Assembly (NCBI GenBank): GCA_021802305.1
Contig: JAKAAD010000008.1
Location: 1 to 18,464 of the forward strand
Length of the DNA stretch: 18,464 nt
Direction: 5' to 3'
From: a bacterium
GTDB taxonomy: Bacteria; Chlamydiota; Chlamydiia; Chlamydiales; Rhabdochlamydiaceae
The position numbers and the translations under genes are program-made. Positions 1-7,169 of the stretch are shown one piece after another. The notes below the pieces were generated by a model. That model made no database searches. It was not told the DNA's origin and was given only the letters and a program-made list of their open reading frames with translations. Position 1 is the stretch's first letter, and every line of letters begins with the position of its first letter.

Positions 1-1
1 T

Positions 2-382
2 GCTATTCCAAAAGCAACCCTTGCATCGGTAGAACACTCCATTTTGATTGTAGATAATGCCCGCTGGCGCGATGTATTTCTCTTACCGGGACTTTTTCCA
101 CAAATGCACATGATCACTCCTTCGACCCATCGCTCCTTTTTCAAACGACTCTTTTATTCCATCCATCCCGTTCGGGATTCCGGAGCCATCCACATTGCTC
201 TTCGCGAAGCAAAAATCTTGCTCGACCAAGGACTTATCCCTTGCATTGTTCTCCATGCACCATGGCCAGCCAAAGGCACTGAGATTGCTCGAGAACATGC
301 ATATCCTCTCATTTTCGTACACATTGCACGCGATGCCTCTTCCAAGTTAACTGCACAATTTCTTACGCAGGAAAATGAATAG
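2..382 (+). pseudogene. C-terminal part of a degenerate PlsC/Aas-like acyltransferase (partial at window edge)
   Basis: The reading frame is open to the window edge and ends with TAG at 380-382, giving about 126 visible residues. The order of elements resembles the PlsC/LPLAT acyltransferase domain as in E. coli Aas: a strand ending in Val-Asp-Asn, a short helix, a Phe-Phe-Lys-Arg-Leu-Phe segment, a helix with Ala-Leu-Arg-Glu-Ala, then 'LDQGLIPCIVLHAPW' where the family has its Phe-Pro-Glu-Gly strand. Both catalytic signatures look lost: the His-x4-Asp motif reads NARWRD, and Phe-Pro-Glu-Gly is replaced by Leu-His-Ala-Pro. No translation start is visible; an internal TTG at 44 has no ribosome binding site. 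It could be an inactive relict domain, a divergent enzyme or a decaying gene. The family call is inference from pattern only. Confidence 0.35.
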
Positions 383-675
383 CCAAATCACATCGGCTGG
401 TTATACACGCCTCGCATGCTCCTCGAGAATGTACAAAAAAAGCATCATGAACTTCAAAATTGGCGTGTATATCTGTGGAAAATTTCGTCTATTTGCCGTT
501 CGTAACTTGTAGACGACTTTTTCATTGTCGATAACCATAGATTCATCGCAGGTAGATCGACAGGGATTGCACAACTCTTTTCCAACGGAAAATGGCCCGG
601 TTATCTACATTTCCACAGCGAAAGAAGAAGAAAAACTTATATGAGTAATAATTCTTCTTTTCTTAAGATGACTGC
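383..675 (+). other. Gene-poor stretch, possibly decayed continuation of the preceding frame
   Basis: No intact gene is visible here. Reading on in the same frame as the preceding ORF gives 40 codons (383-502) of protein-like composition, with segments such as RMLLENVQKKHHELQNW, then TAA at 503-505, then another 63 open codons to TAG at 695-697. Two long open segments separated by single stops are what a recently decayed coding sequence looks like, but chance cannot be excluded. No convincing promoter or terminator was seen. The 676 start lies just downstream with only a weak AAGA upstream. Confidence 0.3.
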
Positions 676-1320
676 ATGCCCTCCCTCTTCAATGTAGAAA
701 CAATTTCTCATGCAGCTCTCTTTCGCGGATGCGACTATCCGTGGCAAGCTCTTCACAATCTCGCTAGGTATTTTGCTGCACAATCTATTTATAAAATTTC
801 CGTTTCTATACCGGATTCCGCATATCTTGAGAACAAAAAGCAGATTGCAATTGGCGAGGGCACTGTCATTGAACCGGGAGCATATATCAAAGGCCCATGC
901 ATGATTGGTTCTCATTGTGTAATTCGACACGGGGCATATATCAGAGAACATGTAATTATCGGTGATCGCTGCGTGATTGGACATGCTACAGAGGTGAAGC
1001 ATTCAATCTTGTTCAACGATGTGCAATGTCCCCATTTTAATTATGTTGGGGATTCTATTTTGGGAAATGCTGTGCATCTTGGAGCTGGTGCTATTTGTGC
1101 AAATCTTCGGTTTGATGCAAAAATTATTTATGTGCAATGGAATGGAAAAAAAATGAATACGGAATTGAAAAAGTTTGGAGCTATTCTTGGAGATGGGGCT
1201 CAAGTAGGGTGCCACACTGTATTGAATCCTGGAACCATTTTAGGAAAAGGAGCAATGTGCTATCCAAATCAAACGATTACTGGTACATTTGAATCCCGAG
1301 AGCAAATTATACGCAAATGA
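676..1320 (+). CDS. glmU: GlmU-like left-handed beta-helix acetyltransferase, no uridyltransferase domain
   Basis: A 214-residue protein built mainly of hexapeptide repeats (I-G-x4 type, e.g. IGEGTVIEPGAYIKGP and IIGDRCVIGHA) from about residue 58 to the end, the fold of the GlmU C-terminal glucosamine-1-phosphate acetyltransferase domain. The segment CPHFNYVGDS matches the GlmU active-site strand containing the catalytic histidine, and GAGAICANLRFD matches the GAGT-x-x-x-N-Y-D-G region that follows. In GlmU this domain acetylates glucosamine 1-phosphate to GlcNAc-1-phosphate on the route to UDP-GlcNAc, used for lipid A and peptidoglycan. The usual ~230-residue N-terminal pyrophosphorylase domain, with its LxAGxGTRM motif, is absent, so the protein is about half the usual length; the chlamydial gene annotated glmU upstream of ispA is also short. 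The Asn-Leu-Arg-Phe-Asp variant is more typical of GlmU-like nucleotidyltransferase relatives, so the exact sugar substrate is uncertain. Confidence 0.75.
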   Translation: MPSLFNVETISHAALFRGCDYPWQALHNLARYFAAQSIYKISVSIPDSAYLENKKQIAIGEGTVIEPGAYIKGPCMIGSHCVIRHGAYIREHVIIGDRCVIGHATEVKHSILFNDVQCPHFNYVGDSILGNAVHLGAGAICANLRFDAKIIYVQWNGKKMNTELKKFGAILGDGAQVGCHTVLNPGTILGKGAMCYPNQTITGTFESREQIIRK

Positions 1321-1422
1321 ATTCAAAAATTGGGAATTTGACAAGGAGGCGCCTGGGATTTGAATCGGGCGAAGCTGACGTCGAAGCAGCACAACGCTAC
1401 AATCCAATTTTTGAGTTCATTT
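1314..1422. repeat. 109-bp inverted-repeat element between glmU and ispA
   Basis: The 21-bp ends at 1314-1334 and about 1402-1422 are inverted copies of each other (19 of 21 positions match; core CAAAAATTGG / CCAATTTTTG). The left arm contains the glmU stop codon (1318-1320). The interior is more GC-rich than its surroundings and holds small palindromes (GGCGCC, GACGTC) and a repeated CGAAGC. No T-run follows the right arm, so an ordinary rho-independent terminator is unlikely. It resembles a dispersed intergenic palindromic repeat or a miniature inverted-repeat element, or a large RNA stem-loop in the glmU-ispA transcript. Confidence 0.6.
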
Positions 1423-1430
1423 GTGTATAG

Positions 1431-2327
1431 GTGATTATGGAATTACAAGAGTTGGAGCGTTCTACGCTCTTTTCCATCAAAGATAAGATTGAAAGAGAGC
1501 TCGCAAAGAGCATTTTTGGTTTTGGAGAAAAAACGAAGCTGAGAGATGCATGTGAATATGCACTTAAGAGTGGAGGGAAGCGATTTAGACCGCTGATTGT
1601 ATATCTCGTTGCTGATGCGCTAGGACAGGGGCACGATGTGAGAGATGGAGCGCTTGCTGTCGAATTCTTTCATACATCGTCTTTGATCATCGATGACTTG
1701 CCTTGCATGGACGATGACGATGAAAGAAGAAATAAACCGTCCTTGCACAAGGTATACGGGGAATCTACAGCGCTCCTCGCAAGTTATGCACTCATGATTG
1801 CAGGGTTCGAAAAAATTCATTTTGCTGCAGATGCTCTTAAAGCTTTAGGAGATTCCTATGCAAAGATTAGCGATCGAATCGGACAGCTAGCCCTTGCTCT
1901 AGCAGCAGAACGCGCAGGGATTTTAGGTGCAACAGGAGGACAATTTCTCGATCTTTTTCCAGAGCAGCGCTCTCTAGAAGTCATCAAAAAAATCATTCAC
2001 AAAAAGACCATTACGCTGTTTGAAGTTTCTTTTATTTTTGGCTGGATCTTTGGCGGAGGAAATCCAGAAAGCGTAGACGAAATCGCACGCATTGCAGGGC
2101 ATTTTGGATTAGCTTTTCAAATCGCTGATGACATGCACGATCTCCTTCAAGATGAAAAAAAGCAGCGCGATACGAACATTGTTCGGTTTCTTGGAAGAGA
2201 ACGCACACTCCAAATATTTACTGCAGAATTTGAAGAGATGCAGCGAGGATTAACAAGGCATCAATTGATGACAGCTTCCTTTAAAAAACTTTGTTCTATT
2301 TTGGAAAATTATAAAGAAATTCGCTAA
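1431..2327 (+). CDS. ispA: Short-chain polyprenyl (farnesyl/geranylgeranyl) diphosphate synthase
   Basis: This 298-residue protein is a trans-prenyltransferase of the IspA/FPPS family. It condenses isopentenyl diphosphate with allylic diphosphates in the cytoplasm to make the precursor for undecaprenyl phosphate and quinones. The first Asp-rich motif is DDLPCMDDDDERR at about residues 88-100, the second is DDMHD at about 233-237, and GGKRFRP (48-54), the substrate-binding Lys-Arg segment, is intact. GGQFLDL and the Lys-Thr pair near 191-193 are also family features. Length is normal for bacterial FPPS. The start is ambiguous: GTG at 1431 or ATG at 1437; the latter has AGG only a few bases upstream, and neither has a strong Shine-Dalgarno. 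Chain length of the product cannot be read with certainty. It follows glmU as in Chlamydia, and its 3' end overlaps the convergent glucosidase gene by 32 bp. Confidence 0.93.
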   Translation: MIMELQELERSTLFSIKDKIERELAKSIFGFGEKTKLRDACEYALKSGGKRFRPLIVYLVADALGQGHDVRDGALAVEFFHTSSLIIDDLPCMDDDDERRNKPSLHKVYGESTALLASYALMIAGFEKIHFAADALKALGDSYAKISDRIGQLALALAAERAGILGATGGQFLDLFPEQRSLEVIKKIIHKKTITLFEVSFIFGWIFGGGNPESVDEIARIAGHFGLAFQIADDMHDLLQDEKKQRDTNIVRFLGRERTLQIFTAEFEEMQRGLTRHQLMTASFKKLCSILENYKEIR

Positions 2328-4926
2328 TGAGATTGGCAACAAGAGCGCTCCATCCCGTTTGATGAGAAGCGCCGAGGCCTTTTCCAGTTTCCGGATCGTA
2401 GTATTCGTAAAAGAGAATCCCTGGGTCCCAAAATTCATCTTTTGCGTAGCGAAATTCTACCCCGTGCAAAGGGCGCGTATTCGTTTTAGGATCCTTGCGA
2501 AAGATGTTGATGATGGCATTTGTAAAATAGTTGGAGATGGTTTCAATATGGACAGGCTCTTTTTCTGAGATCGTAAATTCTTTGCCTAGCGCATGGGAAA
2601 ACTTTTTCAGTGCATCGATGAGAATATAGTTAATTTGAATCCATATGGGTCCTCGCCAATTGGAGTTTCCTCCTTTTATGCGTTCCACGGATTCTCTAGG
2701 TTCGTAGGTAATCTTTTTATCGTCAAAAACAAAAGGTTTTTCGAAATGAAACTTCGACAAACTGCGCAATCCATAGGGAGAACGAAATTCCTCTTGATCC
2801 CAAACGTAATGAAGAACTCGTTTTAAATGGTTGGCATTCATCAAAGCAAGAAGAAAGGTTCCTTCCTTGGTTGGGATGATGCAATCTTTTACAAGGTCTG
2901 GGCGATTGCGCATAAACCATTGAAAATTCTGAGCAAATTCGGGAAATTGAGAAAGATCTTCTTTGGAAAGAAGTTCCACCGCAAATAAGGGAATCAGGCC
3001 CACAAGAGAGCGCAGGCGAAATTTTTCGAATCGGCCGTCTGGATAGGTAAGCACATCGTAGAAAAAGCCATCTTTTTCGCTCCACATTTCATAATTTCGA
3101 TCCCCGCGCTTTTTCATCGCATGCGCAATGTAGACATAATGTTGAAAAAATTTCGTAGCTAAAGACTCATACACTTTATTAGTTTTCGCAAGGATTAAGG
3201 CGATGCGCATGAGATTGAGGCAAAAGAGAGCCATCCATCCTGTGCCGTCAGATTGTTGCAGCTTGGCGCCATTGGCAGCGCGAGAAGAGCGATCGTAGAC
3301 GCTGATGTTGTCCATGCCAAGAAAGCCACCTTCGAAAATGTTCTTTCCCGTGCTATCTACTTTATTTACCCACCATGCAAAATTGATAAGAAGTTTGTGA
3401 AAGCAGCGCTCTAAAAAGACATGATCCCCTTCTCCTTTTTTCTTCTTTTCGAAGAAGTACATCTTGAGAAGAGCCCAGGCTTGTACAGGGGGATTGGTAT
3501 CGGAAAATTCCCACTCATAGGCAGGAATTTCTCCGTTAGGGTGTAGAAATTGTTCAAAGAGCAAAAGCCACAATTGTTCTTTGGCCCGTGAAAGATCGAC
3601 CAATGCCAAACTCAAACAATGAAAGACGTGATCCCAAGCAGCGAACCATGGATATTCCCATTTGTCAGGGATCAAGAGAGCACGCATAGAGTTAAGGTGG
3701 CGCCAATGCACGTTGCGGATATTGTGCCTTGAATCGGGTGGAGGATGATGAGGATCATCTCCCTTCAACCATAGATGCACGTCGAAGTTATAAATGAGCA
3801 TGCTCCACAATATGCCGGCAATCGCTTGACGCTGAATTTGCTTCTCTTCTTGCGTAGCTTTCGGAGGATGAATCGTTTCGTAAAAGGCATCCGCTTCTTG
3901 CTTGCGTTTTGCAATCACTTCCTCTACATCCTTCAAAGGATGTTGCATTTCTGTATGCGTCAAGCGCAGAAGAAGAGTGCGCGACCCTTTGGAAGGAATC
4001 TCTTCGAAGAGGTAGTGCAAAGCAGCTTTGGTTCCAGCTTTTTTGGAACGCAGGGCAGCCTCTTTCCCGATAAGGTAGCGGTGAAATGCTCCTTTCGTAT
4101 AAGGGTTTTGCTGAGATGGATCTTGAGAAATGTTGTCTGTAAAAAGAGCTTCTGCTTTAGGACCATAGAGGAAACAATTCCCAATGCGGTAGGGATAATT
4201 GAGATTGCGTGGAGGAGGCATTTTTTCTTCATTTGCAACGAGACCTTGTTGTGTTGCATGAATCCTTGGCAGAAAGGGAGCTTTTGTCCAGGACCATTGA
4301 TTGCGAAACCAAAGTTGCGGGAGCACATGTAGCGATGAAGGACGATCGCTTCGATTGATGATTTCAATTTTTATACAAGTATCGTCATGGGAAGCTTTCG
4401 CGTATTCGATAAAGATATCAAAGTAGTTATTGTGGTCGAAAATGCCTGTATCGAGAAGTTCGTATTCAGGATCCAGAGTGCTTCGCTTTTTGTTTTCAGC
4501 AAGAAGCTTTTCATAGGGAAACTCTTCTTGTGGATATTTATACAAATATTTCGCGTAGGAATGCGTTGGTGTGGCATCGAGATAATAATAGGACTCTTTG
4601 ACATCTTCGCCGTGATTTCCTTCCAAAGAATTCAACCCAAAGAGCCGTTCTTTTAAGATGGGATCTTTTGTGTTCCAAAATGCAGGTGCAAAAAGGAGAA
4701 TTTGGTGACGATCGCACCATCCGGCAATACCATCATCTCCCCATCGATACGCAGTTTCGTGTGCTTTAGAAAAAGGGAAATAGGCCCACGGATTTCCATC
4801 TGCACTGTAATCTTCTCGGACAGTTCCCCAAGCTCTCTCTGCAACATAAGGGCCCCACAATTGCCATTTGGGAATAGGACCATCACCTTGATTTTGTAAG
4901 CGCTTTTCTTCTTCTGTCAATTTCAC
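2296..4926 (-). CDS. GH63-type glucosidase (bacterial 'glucosidase', MGH-like (alpha/alpha)6 barrel)
   Basis: An 876-residue protein with the length and motif order of the bacterial GH63-related glucosidase family, inverting alpha-glycosidases with an N-terminal beta-sandwich and a C-terminal (alpha/alpha)6 barrel. Recognisable segments are the N-terminal WGPYVAERAWGTVREDY (about 24-40), PWFAAWDH (426-433), a likely barrel acid region, FEGGFLGMDNISVYDRS (531-547), the W-S-E-K-D-G-F-F-Y-D stretch near 615-624, and the later SPYGLRSLS and GGNSNWRGPIW. No signal peptide or membrane segment is seen, so it is probably cytoplasmic. The start is GTG at 4924-4926, preceded by a strong AAGGGGGGA; it overlaps the glucokinase stop codon as GTGA, implying translational coupling. 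Substrate cannot be read from sequence; glucosides, glucosylglycerate-like solutes or glycan-derived oligosaccharides are possible. The partner gene suggests glucose is the product. The stop codon lies inside the 3' end of ispA. Confidence 0.82.
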   Translation of the reverse strand: MKLTEEEKRLQNQGDGPIPKWQLWGPYVAERAWGTVREDYSADGNPWAYFPFSKAHETAYRWGDDGIAGWCDRHQILLFAPAFWNTKDPILKERLFGLNSLEGNHGEDVKESYYYLDATPTHSYAKYLYKYPQEEFPYEKLLAENKKRSTLDPEYELLDTGIFDHNNYFDIFIEYAKASHDDTCIKIEIINRSDRPSSLHVLPQLWFRNQWSWTKAPFLPRIHATQQGLVANEEKMPPPRNLNYPYRIGNCFLYGPKAEALFTDNISQDPSQQNPYTKGAFHRYLIGKEAALRSKKAGTKAALHYLFEEIPSKGSRTLLLRLTHTEMQHPLKDVEEVIAKRKQEADAFYETIHPPKATQEEKQIQRQAIAGILWSMLIYNFDVHLWLKGDDPHHPPPDSRHNIRNVHWRHLNSMRALLIPDKWEYPWFAAWDHVFHCLSLALVDLSRAKEQLWLLLFEQFLHPNGEIPAYEWEFSDTNPPVQAWALLKMYFFEKKKKGEGDHVFLERCFHKLLINFAWWVNKVDSTGKNIFEGGFLGMDNISVYDRSSRAANGAKLQQSDGTGWMALFCLNLMRIALILAKTNKVYESLATKFFQHYVYIAHAMKKRGDRNYEMWSEKDGFFYDVLTYPDGRFEKFRLRSLVGLIPLFAVELLSKEDLSQFPEFAQNFQWFMRNRPDLVKDCIIPTKEGTFLLALMNANHLKRVLHYVWDQEEFRSPYGLRSLSKFHFEKPFVFDDKKITYEPRESVERIKGGNSNWRGPIWIQINYILIDALKKFSHALGKEFTISEKEPVHIETISNYFTNAIINIFRKDPKTNTRPLHGVEFRYAKDEFWDPGILFYEYYDPETGKGLGASHQTGWSALVANLISEFLYNFPK

Positions 4927-5894
4927 AGTCCCCCCTTTTCTTGCGCGTATCTCTTGGCTCCAAGAAGAGCGGTTTGGTCATTGAGGACGACTTTGACGGG
5001 AATCTCTTGAAGAAGCTGAGAAAATCGTCCTTTGGCAGTGAATGCTTCTAAAAAATTTGGATGTTGAAAGAAGGGAAGGATGTTCGGGACAATTCCTCCT
5101 CCTAAAAACAAGCCTCCAGTGCTCAAAAATTTTAAGGCCAAATTCCCAGCTTCTGCGCCATAAATCGTCACGAAGAAGGAAATGGCTTTTGCGCATGCGC
5201 CTTCTCTTTCCTCCATCGCCCTTTTCGTGATTTCTTTCTGGGGCTCTAGCTCTTTGGTTGCTTCAATGGCGGGATCTGCTTTTTCCTTTCCCGTGTCGAC
5301 TAAAAAGCGATAGAGTAAATAGAGTCCTTTGCCGGAAATAATTCTTTCATAGGAGACATGATTGTATTGAGCTTGGAGATAGCTAAGAAGCTCTATTTCC
5401 AATGCATTGCGTGGGCCAAAGTCTACATGCCCCCCCTCACAAGCAAAGGGATGGTATTTTGTTCCATCCCAAACGAGACCCGCTTCTCCCAGTCCCGTTC
5501 CGGCAGAAATGAGCGCTTGATTTCCGCGAGATGATGGAGTGCCTTGGTTGAGAACGCAAAACTCTTCCTTAGAGAGGCATGCAATGCCCCAAGCATTTGC
5601 TTCCACGTCATTGATTAAAAAAACATTGGGTGTTTTGAGCACCTTGCTCAATTCTTGTGCATCTAAAGACCAAGGAAGATTGGTTGCTCTGCATACATTG
5701 TCTTTTGCGGGACCTGCAACGCCAAAGCAAGCAGCTTTCACTCTAGGAATCTTTGTCTCTTCGAGAAATTGCGAAAGAAGAGAAGCAAATTGGGAAAATT
5801 CTTTGCTTTTGTATCTCTTTGTCGTTATGCATTTTTCATTCTCGTAATAGGCAAGAAAGACTTTTGTACCACCAACATCTCCCGCAAGGATCAT
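4923..5894 (-). CDS. glk: Glucokinase (ROK-unrelated, E. coli Glk type)
   Basis: A 323-residue glucokinase, which phosphorylates glucose to glucose 6-phosphate with ATP in the cytoplasm. Visible motifs are the phosphate-1 loop GDVGGTK (5-11), LINDVEANAWG (93-103) with the catalytic Asp96, the ATP-binding ISAGTGLGEAGLVWDG (129-144), EGGHVDFGPRN (153-163), and near the C-terminus GGLFLGGGIVPN. The length equals E. coli Glk (about 321). The start ATG at 5894 is fixed because the N-terminal Met-Ile-Leu-Ala-Gly-Asp leads straight into the first motif; the open frame further upstream is antisense to recA. No Shine-Dalgarno precedes this ATG, and a promoter -10 lies only 10 bp away. The gene ends in a 4-bp GTGA overlap with the glucosidase gene. 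A glucokinase distinguishes environmental chlamydiae from pathogenic Chlamydia, which depend on imported sugar phosphates (general knowledge). Confidence 0.92.
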   Translation of the reverse strand: MILAGDVGGTKVFLAYYENEKCITTKRYKSKEFSQFASLLSQFLEETKIPRVKAACFGVAGPAKDNVCRATNLPWSLDAQELSKVLKTPNVFLINDVEANAWGIACLSKEEFCVLNQGTPSSRGNQALISAGTGLGEAGLVWDGTKYHPFACEGGHVDFGPRNALEIELLSYLQAQYNHVSYERIISGKGLYLLYRFLVDTGKEKADPAIEATKELEPQKEITKRAMEEREGACAKAISFFVTIYGAEAGNLALKFLSTGGLFLGGGIVPNILPFFQHPNFLEAFTAKGRFSQLLQEIPVKVVLNDQTALLGAKRYAQEKGGL

Positions 5895-5900
5895 ATGAGA

Positions 5901-5929
5901 TTGTTGTATAGCGCAATGGACAATATGCC
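5901..5929 (+). promoter_or_regulatory. Possible recA promoter
   Basis: On the plus strand TTGTTG (5901-5906), 17 bases, then TATGCC (5924-5929). The match is weak, especially the -10. It overlaps the glk promoter on the other strand, so the two divergent genes may compete for RNA polymerase. No LexA-like box (CTG-N10-CAG) was recognised in the 73-bp interval. Confidence 0.3.
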
Positions 5930-5933
5930 TCAA
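5905..5933 (-). promoter_or_regulatory. Predicted sigma70-type promoter for glk (near-leaderless)
   Basis: On the minus strand there is a -35 TTGAGG (5933-5928), a 17-bp spacer and a -10 TATACA (5910-5905). Only 10 bp separate the -10 from the glk ATG, so a transcript starting 6-8 bp after the -10 would carry a 5' leader of about 2-5 bases. The lack of a Shine-Dalgarno agrees with leaderless initiation. Predicted from sequence only. Confidence 0.5.
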
Positions 5934-5967
5934 AGGCCCTATGATGAATGGCGAAAAGGAGTCTGCC

Positions 5968-7008
5968 ATGTCCCAAGAAACTGCAAAGAGAAAAGCGTTA
6001 GAACAAGCCGTACAGCAAATTGAAAAGCAATTTGGCGAAGGTGCGATCATGACGCTCGGCAAGTATAATAGCACGAGAGAGGTAAGCGTGATTCCAACGG
6101 GAGCCATCACGCTAGATGTAGCTTTGGGAATTGGAGGGATTCCTCGAGGACGCGTTACGGAAATTTTTGGGCCGGAATCTTCAGGAAAATCGACATTAGC
6201 GATGCACATCGTTGCTAACGCACAAAAAAATGGAGGTCTGGCTGCCTACATTGATGCGGAACATGCTTTGGATCCTCAACATGCTGCACGGATTGGCGTA
6301 AATTTAGACGAGCTCATGCTTTCTCAGCCAAGTTCTGGAGAAGAAGCGCTCAACATCGTGGAAACTCTTGCTCGCTCTGATGCATTAGACGTCATTGTTG
6401 TCGATTCCGTTGCCGCGCTCGTTCCTGAAAATGAGCTGAAAGGAGAAGTAGGAGATTCCTTTATGGGTTTACAAGCAAGAATGATGTCTCAGGCTCTGCG
6501 CAAATTGACATCTTCCCTCGCTAAGAGCAACACGAGTGCAATTTTCATCAACCAGATTCGCGAAAAAATAGGCGTGATGTTTGGCAATCCTGAAACAACC
6601 ACAGGAGGACGTGCCCTCAAATTTTATGCATCGATTCGCATCGATATCCGAAGAATTGGAAACTTGAAGACCGCAGATGGCGGAGAAGAGGGAGCGCGCA
6701 TAAGAGCAAAAGTAGTTAAGAACAAAATGGCGCCTCCATTCCAACAAGGAGAATTCGATCTCATTTACCGAGAAGGGATCTCGAAATTTGGAGCGCTCAT
6801 CGATTTGGGCACAGAGTTGGGCATCATTGAAAAACGCGGCACATGGTTTAGCTATGGCAACCATCGTCTAGGACAAGGAAGAGAAGCGGCAAGAGATGAA
6901 CTGAAGAAAAATGCACCGCTTGCTGAAGAAGTGGAACAGTTGATTCGTGCAAAAATGACTCAGGAACCGAAAAGCACACCAACAACCAGCGCGGAAACAG
7001 AAGTGTAA
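5968..7008 (+). CDS. recA: RecA recombinase
   Basis: A 346-residue RecA, the ATP-dependent strand-exchange protein of homologous recombination and DNA repair. Visible are the Walker A GPESSGKST (68-76), the catalytic Glu in YIDAEHALDP, Walker B in LDVIVVDSVAALVPE, the L1 region MGLQARMMSQALRKLT, the conserved FINQIREKIGVMFGNPETTTGG containing L2 (given here as two joined blocks FINQIREKIGVMFG and NPETTTGG), and ALKFYASIRIDIRR. The start is taken at ATG 5968, which has AAAAGGAG about 7 bases upstream and begins the usual N-terminal helix; a further ATG at 5941 in frame has no ribosome binding site. The C-terminal tail is not strongly acidic. Divergent from glk, followed by tandem hairpins. Confidence 0.97.
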   Translation: MSQETAKRKALEQAVQQIEKQFGEGAIMTLGKYNSTREVSVIPTGAITLDVALGIGGIPRGRVTEIFGPESSGKSTLAMHIVANAQKNGGLAAYIDAEHALDPQHAARIGVNLDELMLSQPSSGEEALNIVETLARSDALDVIVVDSVAALVPENELKGEVGDSFMGLQARMMSQALRKLTSSLAKSNTSAIFINQIREKIGVMFGNPETTTGGRALKFYASIRIDIRRIGNLKTADGGEEGARIRAKVVKNKMAPPFQQGEFDLIYREGISKFGALIDLGTELGIIEKRGTWFSYGNHRLGQGREAARDELKKNAPLAEEVEQLIRAKMTQEPKSTPTTSAETEV

Positions 7009-7017
7009 ATTTATATC

Positions 7018-7040
7018 ATTGCAGACCAATGTTCTGCAAT
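7018..7040 (+). other. Perfect 8-bp stem-loop just after recA
   Basis: ATTGCAGA (7018-7025) pairs perfectly with TCTGCAAT (7033-7040) around a 7-base loop. It sits 10 bp after the recA stop codon and directly abuts the terminator hairpin. It may protect the recA mRNA 3' end or assist termination. Confidence 0.5.
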
Positions 7041-7068
7041 TACTCCTTCAACAATGGAGTATTTTTTC
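7041..7068 (+). terminator. Rho-independent terminator of recA
   Basis: The stem TACTCC (7041-7046) / GGAGTA (7056-7061) is followed at once by six T residues (7062-7067). The position, 33 bp after the recA stop, suits termination of recA. Confidence 0.65.
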
Positions 7069-7105
7069 TCTCGAGTTTGACAGTTGGAGGTCATTTTTGA
7101 GAATG

Positions 7106-7148
7106 TTTTACGAATCGAAACGGTGAGGTCTATTATCACCTCGTAAAA
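7106..7148. other. Nested inverted repeat in the recA-exporter intergenic region
   Basis: TTTTACGA (7106-7113) and TCGTAAAA (7141-7148) are perfect inverted 8-mers. Inside lies a second stem, GGTGA (7122-7126) with TCACC (7136-7140), which is contiguous with the outer stem on the right side and separated by an 8-base bulge on the left. Function unknown; it may be part of a two-way termination region or a small structured RNA. Confidence 0.4.
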
Positions 7149-7169
7149 TCCTGCCGTGATCAAGGCAGG
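7145..7169 (-). terminator. Likely terminator of the exporter operon
   Basis: Read on the minus strand, CCTGCC (7169-7164) and GGCAGG (7155-7150) form a 6-bp stem with an 8-base loop, followed by ATTTTA. The T-run is short, so termination efficiency is uncertain. It lies about 58 bp after the stop codon of the outer-membrane gene. Confidence 0.45.

Noticed and set aside
1345..1375. tRNA-like T-loop (TTCAAAT on the minus strand) inside the glmU-ispA repeat
   Set aside because: The flanking bases do not pair as a T-stem and no acceptor, D or anticodon arms can be drawn.
3775..4332. 185-codon plus-strand ORF inside the glucosidase gene
   Set aside because: Antisense shadow of a well-supported coding region; composition is rich in Phe, Arg and Cys with no motif.
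5895..6209. N-terminal extension of the glucokinase reading frame
   Set aside because: It is antisense to the start of recA, has low-complexity unlike composition and precedes a Met that leads directly into the DVGGT motif; the true start is 5894.
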